Assembly (NCBI GenBank): GCA_013396995.1
Contig: VWZP01010367.1
Coordinates: 124,252 to 188,251, forward strand
From: Dicaeum eximium
Taxonomy: Eukaryota > Chordata > Aves > Passeriformes > Dicaeidae
Direction: 5' to 3'
Length of the DNA stretch: 64,000 nucleotides
The notes beneath the pieces are model-generated. The model searched no databases, was not told where the DNA came from, and saw only the letters and a list, made by a program, of their open reading frames with translations. Below, in pieces: positions 1-10,100 of the stretch; the stretch's first letter is position 1, and every line of letters begins with the position of its first letter. The translations under genes and the position numbers were made by a program.

Positions 1-160
1 AGTCTCCTCCAGTTAAAGGCATCTATTGTTGATAGCCCAAAGCTAAGTCCCATTTCTTCCTTTACTGTTTCTGGAATAATAGAATTGTTTAGGTTGAAAA
101 AACCCACTATGATCATTGAGTCCAGCCGTTAATCTGGCACTGCAAAGTCCACCACTAAAC
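1..160. other. Upstream intergenic DNA, nothing recognised
   Basis: AT-rich single-copy-looking sequence before the first CR1 fragment. No coding or RNA feature seen. Confidence 0.5.
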
Positions 161-680
161 CATGTCCCTAAGTGCCATATCCACAAGTCCCTTAAATACC
201 TTCAGGGATAGTGACTCAACTACTTCTCTCTGTAGCCTGTTCCAGTGCTTCCAATCCTTTTGGTGAAGAATTTTTTCCTAATAGCCAATCTAAAACTCCT
301 CTGGCACAACTTAAGGCCATTTCCTCTTGTCCTATTGCCTGATACCTGGGAGAAGAGACCGACCCCCAGTTCACTACGTACAGCCTCCTTTCAGGTAGTT
401 GTAGAGAGTGATACGGTTTCCCCTGATCTTCCTTTGCTCCAGGCTAAACAACTCCAGCACCCTTAGCTGCTCCTCACAGGACTTGTGCTCTAAACCATAC
501 CCCAGCTTCACTGCCCTTCTCTGGACATTCTCCAGCACTTCAACGTCCTTGTAGTCAGGGGCTCAGAACCGGACACAGCACTTGAGCTGCAGCCTCACCA
601 GTGCTGAGTACAGAGGGACAATCACTGCACTGGTCCTGCTGTCAACAGTATTCCTGTGTGGCCAGGATGCTGCTGACCTC
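161..680 (-). mobile_element. CR1 LINE fragment, antisense
   Basis: The plus strand carries the reverse complement of the CR1 reverse-transcriptase end and 3' region. Marks are a stretch reading 'gcctgttccagtgct', then 'ttcctcttgtcctattgcc', then 'ctccagcaccctta' and 'ctggacattctccagcac', in the order found in antisense avian CR1 copies. The extreme 3' end with ATTCTATG repeats is missing, so the copy is truncated at both ends and diverged. Short open frames across it (for example 245-466) are relics and not genes. Confidence 0.85.
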
Positions 681-3600
681 TCCTAATTTATTTTTAAGCA
701 ATTGCTTTTTTGCTTTTAACCTAGACTATCTTCAGGAATATTATTTCTCTCCTTTTCAAATTCTTTTGACTGCTCATATTTCCAATAACAGTTTCCTCAG
801 ATGTTTGCACTAATTTTTTCTGACAGGCACAGAATTGTGTTAAACTGTGCCTGTAAACTGGGACTATCAGATTCAACAGAGAGGCCATACCATCACCACA
901 GGCAGCCTCTGTGTTTTTGCCAACATAATAATTTAAGGCATTTAAGGGCCAGCTATCTGACACTGGACTTGTGCTTCTCTCTTGCGATCTGACTCCCACT
1001 TTGGCACTTCTGCAGTCAATATTTAAATAGGTTTCCTAGCACCTGTTTTCAGTGTATGTGATTGCAGCTACCAGCTGCAAAACTAAAATCTCTGTGGTAA
1101 TAATCTGAAAAAGAAACTGTAGTTATATTCAACTAAAGTCAGATTTCTGTAAAAATATTTAGGTATTAATTGTATCACAGCAAGAAATGCCCACTTATAA
1201 CTGAGATGGGATGTTTCTATGGAAAATCAATAGCTGTCCTTAAGTATCTCTCTAGAGCTGTATCTGCATTTTTCTTATAGGTATTTGCTACCTTTTGAAT
1301 GCATAATTAATTATGGGAAAATTCCTGACTTCACTATGAGCACTGCCAGGAATCAAGCACAGGTTAGCACCTGCAAACAAACTGTGTATTTGGATTTAGG
1401 AAAGCAATCCAGTTTATGTTTTGTCTCTACCGGAGTCCCAAGGAAGCTTGCTCATCCAGCAAGCTGGCATAGCTCATATGTGTGGTTCCTCGTGGGCAAA
1501 GTTGTCTCAGCAGTTTTGATCTGCCAGACAAATGGTTGAAAGCATAAATTCCAGAGATTTGTGGAGGACAGAATAAAGTCTCGACTGAAAGTTCAGCTCT
1601 CCAAATGGTTCTTCATAAATAAGCAGAGGAGGGAAACGCCAGCAGGTATGAAGTGGACCAATCGATGTTTTCCTTCCATTCATCTTCTAGTGAAGCTTCT
1701 TCCTGTGATGGCCTTCTGATAGATTACCATTTTCTAAAATTTCCAACAATTTTAAGCCTACTTGTAGTGGTTTTTCTTTCTTTTGTCTAATGTTGTATGG
1801 AGATCACCATTTTTAGAGCTTATTCCCTATCCTGTCTAGCCATTCATCTTTACTACAGGGTAAGAGGCCTTTTGGGGTAGATGACAGTTTTGACTATATT
1901 TATGAAACATCCTGTAGGCCTGCAGGTCTGCTAAGCTAAATAATAATAAAAATTAAAATAAGAATATGGAAAGAAAAATGTGACAAACTAGGAAAATGAG
2001 CTTGATCTTTATATCTCAGCTTCATTAGCTGGTGAACTTTAACTGGCAATTTAAAATCAGGACTGAAATGCACACACACAAGGTATTTGACCTAAATGTT
2101 TGTTGTTAACTAAGATAATGAAAATGTGATGATGACTGCTAATAGATTCTCCATGAGAGAGTACAATGTGTATTTTCTGATGAGCTTAATCCTAAATGTA
2201 ATCTTTGAAGCATACTGAAACAGCACAAAGACCTAACAATTTTATGTCAAAATATACCTGATGGCAGAAGGACAGGAAAAGAACCTTTTTGTATTTTATT
2301 TTTCTTAATTGACTTACTTCCAGACTTCAGTTGTTTCTGAGCTGTCTTGTAGCTTCCATTTCTAATTAAAAAAAAAAAAGCTCATTCATCATGTTTCTGT
2401 TGTTTTTTCTTCAAAAATTGCAAGCAATTATGGAAGTTTAGGAGAAAGTTATGCACTGCAGACAATGTTTATACCTACATCAGAAAGAAAGAGGGGCAGG
2501 AGAAAAATTAGTGGAATGAACATTAGCTTAAACATTTTAATCATATTAAGTAGTTTGGTTATGAGACAATCCAGGCTCATAATACAATGGAGTGCAATTC
2601 TTCTACCTGTTGAAAAGGTTTAACTTTGCATTTTAGGGGCTGTTATGCATATTTCTCTTACATATACATTAAGCATACCTATTTGAAATATTTCATAGAC
2701 AATGAAATAGACAATAGAATATGTCTTGAAACACACTAGGAAATTCAATGTTAACTTACTGTTTGTCATGTTTTATTGAATAGAAGCTGCACACAGAGAA
2801 TGTGAGAACAGTTATTGCTTCATCAGAATACTGATATTTAAATTGTTCATAGCTGACTTGTCTGAATCTTCATATTTTATTCTTTACTTCTGTTGAATAC
2901 ACTCTTCAGATATAGATATATATATGAAACATTTGCCTGAAATGTGTATCTTGAAGAACACATTATTCATCTATCTTTTAGGTCTTTAGAAATACTATTG
3001 TCCCCTTTAAGGGGACCCTCACCCTCCCCCACCAAACCACCCTTAAAAGCTAATCACACAGCTAACAATATTCCATTAAGATAATTAGAAGAAATATTAT
3101 TCTGGCATTCAGCAACTAGACCAGTTGTGTTTGGGCAGGCATCCTGCAGAGTGGAAATGAACATCTGGAGTAGAGGGTGCAAAATATCATGTGTTTCTAG
3201 GAGATGAAGCCATTTTCCCTGCCTCTATGGTAACAGATTTGCTGCTTGTTCATTATTAACACTCATCAGCTTCTGGACTTTAAGCTGCAGTCCCCAGGCA
3301 TGTGCATTTGTTCTGTTTTCACTTAACCATGGATTCCACCAAAGTCATGTATGACTTAAAATGAAACTTTTTTTCACAGTTGAGCGTTACAACTGGATAT
3401 ACTACTCTGCTCTGTGAAAGGGGACACAAATGATAGTTTTCTGGGAATGGCAAGGTCTTAGTGCCTTTTGGGCACTTCTTGAGTCCAGCTGATGGATCCA
3501 GCTTCCCCAAGGAGCCCTTCACGTACCTTGCATTCATGATATCTTGTACAACTGAGCCGAGTGGGATTTTTGCCAAGCTACTAAAAGCAGGGCTGATCTG

Positions 3601-3930
3601 GAAGCAAGCAGCAGCAGAAAACCTCTGAGTGAGCTTTCATGCCAAAAAATCCTGAAGGATTTGTGCAGTTCTAGGATAAGGTACTTGCTAGGTAGGATGG
3701 TTTTCATATCCTAGTTGTGAAACACCTAAATCCCTCTGAAATCCTCATATAGGACCCTGAATTCCTTCTTTCCACACAGCTTTCACTGACCCCACCAGAA
3801 ACGTGACTTCTTCTTACATGCTGGAGCCAAGGCAGAAACTAACATTCTGGGAGTGTTTAGTTTCATTTCTGGCTACAAATATTCTCAGGTTTCTGCTTCT
3901 CAGGTATTTCCTTTGGGACTGTCCTCCCTG
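681..3930. other. Upstream intergenic DNA, no gene recognised
   Basis: About 3.2 kb of AT-rich sequence upstream of the RGS22 promoter. It holds short A/T runs (about 2366-2377) and a TA-rich patch (about 2911-2925). The small open frames on both strands show no recognisable protein. In mammals, as I recall it, FBXO43 lies upstream of RGS22; nothing here resembles an F-box gene, so any such neighbour must lie outside the window. Confidence 0.5.
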
Positions 3931-3979
3931 AGGGAGCGAGCGCGGTGTCAGGGCCGTCCTCTGCCCGGGCCGTGTTTGC

Positions 3980-3993
3980 AGCGCCATGGCAAC
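3980..3993 (+). promoter_or_regulatory. X-box-like (RFX) motif
   Basis: The sequence agcgccatggcaac contains a perfect right half-site (GGCAAC, matching RGYAAC) and, after a 2-nt spacer, a left half-site matching 4 of 6 positions of GTNRCC. RFX factors use such sites in promoters of ciliary and spermatogenic genes (established). It lies 165 bp upstream of the ATG inside the CpG-rich block, a typical place for a working X-box. Function is inferred. Confidence 0.5.
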
Positions 3994-4043
3994 GGCGCGG
4001 CGGCCACAGGCCCCGGCCGGGCCCGGCGGCCCCGGCGCTGTCC

Positions 4044-4140
4044 CCCGGGATTTTCCCTGTGCAGGAGCCGCTGCCCCCCGGGATCTCATCCGTGCAGGAG
4101 CCGCTGCCCCCCGGGATCTCATCTGTGCAGGAGGCGGCTG
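4044..4140 (+). repeat. 33-bp tandem repeat, about three copies, just upstream of the start codon
   Basis: Units lie at 4044-4076, 4077-4109 and 4110-about 4140. Each begins cccgggat and contains gtgcaggagccgctg or a close variant. The first differs from the second mainly over its positions 10-16, and the third is diverged at its end. The period is a multiple of three, so the block stays open in several frames and creates the overlapping open frames at 3814-4324 on both strands, which are not genes. Confidence 0.85.
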
Positions 4141-4157
4141 CGGGTGCCGGAGGCAGG

Positions 4158-4182
4158 ATGCGCTCCAAGAGGCTCACCACGG
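4158..4182 (+). CDS. RGS22: RGS22 coding exon 1 (residues 1-9)
   Basis: Encodes MRSKRLTT plus the first base of a Glu codon completed by exon 2, giving MRSKRLTTEPP; I recall human RGS22 beginning MPEKRLTAEPP. The start codon has A at -3 (gcaggATGc), an adequate Kozak context. It is the only ATG in this frame upstream of the donor. The frame stays open upstream to about 3945 but without another ATG, so 4158 is chosen. Donor is G|gtacgt. Confidence 0.85.
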
Positions 4183-7100
4183 GTACGTCGCGCTGTCCCC
4201 GCAGGGCTGGGCTGGCTCCGTGTCGCACGGGACTCGGGCCCCACGGTGGTGGCCTCAGGTACAGAGACGGTGGCACAAAAGAGGGGCATTGTAGCAGTGT
4301 GCCTCCTGTTGACAGGGTGACCAAATTACAATAGAATTTCCAGGTACTCTTTGTCTCCTAAAAAAGGCAAAAACTCCAGAAACTTCTCCTCGAATTCGGT
4401 ACAGAGACACCTCATAGGACCCTTTGTCCTTCACCTCAAACTTGGGGCTGTTCAATTGGACCAGAGCCAAAAAGTCCCGCCTGAGCCATTGGGTAGAAAA
4501 GGAACAGAACAAAAGATTTGATCGCTTTTGTGGGGTGCTTAGCAGGAGCAAGCATCTCTTGCCCTGGCACGGCTTTTCTCTATAGTTTGTTATTTTGTTT
4601 CTTATTAAACCTTTTTCTGTTTCAAACACCCCACAAGAGCCATCCTGCTCATTTTGAAGCCATCCGGGTAGCTGGGCTATTCGGGAATGAAGGGATCGCT
4701 GAGAGCTCGTAAGATCTGGCTCGAAGCGACACTCTTCAGGGCATTTTTAACTGGAGGGTGTAAACTTGCCCGGCAGAACTCATGACTCCGAAGAGAGAAT
4801 TTTATTCCTTCAAATGGCATCACTAAAGACAGGATATTCTCCTAGAATTAATGAGAGTTGATTATTTAGGAGCACAATTTTATCTTTTTAATTTTATCAC
4901 GATTTGTAATATTTGCTGTTCAAAGCTTTGAGAGTCTCATACAAATCTGTGTTTTCATTAAATCATCAAGCTTCTAGTTATCAATTGTGCAGAGGAAAGC
5001 TGACATGAAGTTAACTGATATGTATAAGAAATAATACATTTAAATAATATTTGATTTATATTGAAATAATTCTTGTGATAGTTAATCTTTTCATGCATGG
5101 GTCAGCATTACAGCATGTTCTTAGTTTATTTTATTTCTTCAGACTAAGTTATTTTATTTCAGAATACCCAGGATGGTTGTCATGCCTCACTACTTTTTGT
5201 TGTATTGTAGTTGAACCAGATTGTTGTATTGCTTGGATAACGTATGATATTTAATATCTTCTTTTCAGAACCTCCATGTGTAACAGAAGAAATGTTAGTA
5301 AGTATGCTTATAAGGCTTGGTCATTATTTTCATCCTGAAGCTATGGAGCAAAAAAAGCAAAAAGCCTTTTTAGAAACCATTGTCTGTTTCTCATTTCTTT
5401 TTTGTAAGTATGGATTACCGAGCAATTTCTTAACATTTGTCAGACAAAAGACTTAGTTTGAAAATAATTAGAAAAAAAAGTAACAGAAGACTATGAGAAT
5501 AAAGATGGAAAAGAAAGTGAATTAGGATGAAGGAAGGAAACTAACAACTGGAAGATACAACATGACAGGTTTAACAATCTCCTTTGCCTTTTTTGCTCTT
5601 TGTTCATAGCTCATTGTAGGATTTCTCTGATGTTTTTCTTGTTTGAAAGGTGTAAATGTTTGTCTGTTACCTCATAAGAAATGACACGTTTACTCTTGCA
5701 GCTCAGGTAATGTTTGCCTTTTCCTTGTTTTGGATGCCTTTGTAATTTACTGCCTTTTGGGCACTTCTCATGTATTTTAAAGTGTAAATGTGTTGATATT
5801 GCTTTTGGGAATCTCTAGATACTGTTTTATTTATAGTATTTATTACCACAAATAGAACCAACATAAGCACAAGTTTTGGACCAATTTTTAGCACACCTTA
5901 ACCTCCAATTGCAATTCTAAGGTCATAATTTAGACTGTGCTGCAGGAGAAATGGCACGGAAAGAAATGAAACCAAATGCTTTCTGACACAGAAGTCTAAG
6001 CTATAGTATTGTACATGTAACTCTCTAAACTATAATGTGCACATAAGAAAGTGCAGATGACTTCAAATGAAAATAAGGTTGTCTACAAAAAACTCTCCAA
6101 AAACCAGAGGAAAGTATATAATGTGTAGATGCAGTAAGTAATAAAGCACACATTAATAAGATCATAAGCATTTTATCTATTGACCAACCACTGTGTTTAC
6201 ATTTCTTGCTGTTTTGTGGGACTACAGAGAGTTATATCCTTGGGAAATTAAAACATGTTACCTGCATATTCCTAAAGAGCTTATGCTTCAGCTAATAGTA
6301 AATTAATTGTTTTTAATAAGTCCTTTGAAACAATAAGATATTTTCATCATGTATTATCATATCTAGTCCTATCTCAAGATTCACCGTTGTCAGTGTCAAA
6401 CCAAACGTGGCTGAGTATAGCTTGTTTCTAATTAATTTCTTTTCCTAATTGTGTTAACACTTGCAGAATTGATATTTCTGGATTTGATTGCCTATTGACA
6501 TTAGTAAGAGGATTCTCTGTTGATTTCAAAATGCGTTAGACACTTTGGTAAATTCCCCTATTTAATCAGTACCCAAACATCTCTAGGTTAAAGGTACTGC
6601 AATTGCATTGGGCCATGGGTCTGTGATCCAAATAAGGCATGAAAGCCTTGCTTTCAGCACTGACAGGATTTTCTAGGAATAGTTTGGGCTGCCTTGCCTG
6701 TGCTGTATTAGTCACAACAGCAACCACCAGTGCTAAGGAATAAATGCTGGCAGACTAGGGCCAGACAAACACCATCAGGTCTAGTCCTGACTTGTCATGC
6801 ATCTTATCTCAGATTTTTTCCTTATCTGAGCACAAGTTATCTGTATTTAGGTTAGACCACTGGGGTTTGGATCAAGATACTGCCTGCCTGTACACTGTGC
6901 ATAACCTGTCTTTAATGCTATTCCTCACTAGCACAGATCAGTGCTATCAACATTAAAAAGAGAAAAAAGATTTGTGTTGCAACACCTTTCCTGCTATTGG
7001 CAAATACATTAAATTTAAGTACAATCTCCTTGCCTTGCAAGGCTGAAATTATAGAATATTCAGGAAAATGAAACTATTAAAAATTATTTAAGTGTCTTCA

Positions 7101-10100
7101 TTATACTGAAGGCACATATCTGAAGACCAGTGGAATAATGTTCCAGTTTTACCCTCTGTTGAATTGAAATGGGGATGGTGGCGATACTGAGTCAGTAAAA
7201 GTAAGACTTGGAGCCATACTTTTGGATTTGTCAACAGCAAAAATATTCAACTTCTAGTCTAGTTTTTGTGTCATGTTAGCATGATTTAAAATGCAGGCAT
7301 CAGAAAGGCTACAAAACCACCTGCAGATGCAGTCTTCACTTCTGATGAGGATGATGGGAAGCCTCCCAGTTCTGTCAGATTCAAAGTATGGCATACACTG
7401 CTTGCTTGCTGAGCCAAGTTATAGGTTAGTGTACTCCCTTTTAGTCCCCAAACATTCCCAAGCAGCAGTGTCAGAGCAGGAGGTGGCCCTGGTGAAATAT
7501 ACTCTCCTTCCCAAGTGCAAGAGAGAAAGGTATAATGCGGGGAATTTCTAGACTGTTAGGTTATGCACATTTTTTTCAAATTTTTTCAAGTTAACCATGC
7601 AGACTTTCAGCATCTAGAAGCTGTTTGGTTTATGAAGGCTTTATCTGTGAATTCACTGGCAAAGGATTTACCTTCATGTGTGCATTTTAAATTGCTAAGG
7701 ACCTTGGCAGTGTGCAAGGGCTAGAATATAACAGTGATGCAATGACTATATTCTCAAAAATGGGAAATAATATTTTGCAAAAGCTTCGATGTCATATCTC
7801 ATGGAAAAAATATTGTTTGAGGCAATAGTGTGTTCAAATATTAGCACAGATTATTACAAGCCATGCTTTGTGTTTTTATCTCTCTATAGGAAGACTGCTT
7901 AGCCTCAGATGATATGCTCGTGGATTTCTTTAATGAATTTTTGAGTCTTCCGGTAAGTATCTTACAGAAATCCCTTGCAAAATATAAGAAATGCCTCACT
8001 AAGATTAAGAGTAACTTTAATCCATCTTGGAAAATTTTATGTTTTGCCACATAGCTGTATTTTAATGGTAGCAACTCTTACTGCTCAATGTTATTTTCAG
8101 TAAGAATAGCCCAGTATCTGGACTTCTGGGGACAGATGTTCTCTTGCTAATTTACAAAATCACAGAGTGGGTCATGTTGGAAGGGAGCACAGTGGGTCAT
8201 CTGATCCAACCTCCCTGCTCAAGCAGGGTCATCCCAGAGCACCTGGCACAGATTTGCATCCAGATGATTTTTGAATCTCTCCAGTGGGGGGGATTCCACC
8301 ACCTCCCTGGGCAGCCTGTTTCAGTGCTCAGTCACCCACACAAATAAAGAAGTTCTTCCTTGTGTTTAGGTGGAACTTCTGTGCATCAGTTTCTGCCCAT
8401 TGCCTCTTGTCCTATTGCTCGGCACCACTGAGCAGAGCCTGGCATCATCCTCCCTTCAGATACTGATAGACATTGATAAGGGCCCATCTTATGTGTCTCT
8501 TCTTGGGGCTGAACCTGCCCTGCTCCCTCAGCCTTTCCTCNCAGATGATTTTTGAATCTCTCCAGTGGGGGGGATTCCACCACCTCCCTGGACAGCCTGT
8601 TTCAGTGCTCAGTCACCCACACAAATAAAGAAGTTCTTCCTTGTGTTTAGGTGGAACTTCTGTGCATCAGTTTCTGCCCGTTGCCTCTTGTCCTATTGCT
8701 CGGCACCACTGAGCAGAGCCTGGCATCATCCTCCCTTCAGATACTGATAGACATTGATAAGGGCCCATCTTATGTGTCTCTTCTTGGGGCTGAACCTGCC
8801 CTGCTCCCTCAGCCTTTCCTCATAAGGGAGTTGCTCCAGTCCCTTAATCATTTTCCTAGTCCTCTGCTGGACTGCACCAGTAGCTCCACGTCTCCCATGT
8901 ACTGAAGAGCCCTCGACCTGCTGACAGTCCTCTTCCTAATGTACACCAGGCCTTCTTGGCCACAGGGACACANATCATCCTCCCTTCAGATACTGATAGA
9001 CATTGATAAGGGCCCATCTTATGTGTCTCTTCTTGGGGCTGAACCTGCCCTGCTCCCTCAGCCTTTCCTCATAAGGGAGTTGCTCCAGTCCCTTAATCAT
9101 TTTCCTAGTCCTCTGCTGGACTGCTCCAGTAGCTCCACGTCTCCCATGTACTGAAGAGCCCTCGACCTGCTGACAGTCCTCTTCCTAATGTACACCAGGC
9201 CTTCTTGGCCACAGGGACACACTGCTGGCTCATGGACAGCTTGTCCACCCAGATCCCTAGGTTATTTATGTATTTAAACATACATAATTAATAATTTATG
9301 TATTTAAATCAGTGTATTTAAATCACTATTTAAATGAATAGGAAATGAAAAAAACACATAAATACTTATTTAAAAGGTGTCTACTTCTATTACAGTGTCA
9401 CAACATGACGACATAACAAATGTTTGTCCTTTTATGGTTTTCTGGCAATGTATTCAGTGATTAATTAACATTTAAGCTCAAGAAACAACTCTTCATGGCT
9501 CAGAAGGTTTCAAAGTTGGCACTTCCCTCCTCTTCCTTTCCCATTTGCAGCTAGAAGGATGCAGCCTTACATTGTATTCTGTGTGCTGATCCAGTTACAG
9601 TTAGACCATCACACCCAGTACCTTGTATTTAACCAGTTCTCCTATATTTTGCTCCTTTTCCCTATCAATTAGCTTGCCTCCCCACACTCTTTTGAGAGTC
9701 ACATGTACAGTCCTGCTCCCTCAGTGTGGCAAACTCATCTAACTTCATCTTAGTAGTCTTGGCCCTGACACCTTACACTCAAAGTCGGTTGCCAGGTGGC
9801 ACAGACCTTTCCACAGTGTCACTTGTGGCTCCCACCCAGTGTGCCACGGAGTTGCCCCACAGCTTGTTCCCTTCCTAAGGCACTGCAGTCCAACAGGCTA
9901 CACTACAATAACATATATCCATTCTACAGCTTGCTTGGTAGGAACCACTGCCAGCATTAGGAGAGAGCAGAATATTTCTTGATGCTCCTTGGACCTCAAA
10001 GGAGCTACAAAGTGGCTTGGTGAAGCCACTAATGAAATAAGTTCAGTTGTGATTCATAACTGAATGATTTGGCTTGCTTAATTGAACCAGACATAGCTGT

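Larger units (their letters stand above)
3930..4260 (+). promoter_or_regulatory. RGS22: CpG-rich promoter / first-exon region of RGS22
   Basis: This is the only strongly GC- and CpG-rich block in an otherwise AT-rich window. It surrounds the ATG at 4158 and ends soon after the exon 1 donor at 4183. There is no obvious TATA box, which fits a CpG-island promoter. The transcription start cannot be placed from sequence alone. An X-box-like motif and a 33-bp tandem repeat lie between 3980 and 4140. Confidence 0.7.
8155..9245 (-). mobile_element. CR1 LINE 3' fragment, antisense, interrupted by two assembly joins
   Basis: Starts with the reverse complement of a CR1 3' end (aaatcacagagtgggtcatg), then 'ctgatccaacctccctgctc' and the 'gcctcttgtcctattgctc' block, and ends in 'ctgctggctcatggacagc'. 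Two single N characters (8541, 8973) are each flanked by near-identical sequence: 8261-8540 equals 8542-8821, and 8725-8972 equals 8974-9221. The real element is probably about 0.53 kb shorter than shown. Confidence 0.9.

Noticed and set aside
3945..4157. N-terminal extension of RGS22 in frame with the ATG at 4158
   Set aside because: The frame is open but has no ATG, and the translation through the 33-bp repeats has no counterpart in the human start that I recall.
3814..4324. Several overlapping open frames on both strands around exon 1, rich in Arg, Ala, Gly and Pro
   Set aside because: They arise because GC-rich sequence and a 33-bp repeat leave all frames open. None has a recognisable domain, and the real exon 1 is only 25 coding nt.
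8386..9154. Repeated similar open frames in the CR1 region
   Set aside because: They are the same CR1 relic shown two or three times because of the assembly joins, and are antisense to the element.
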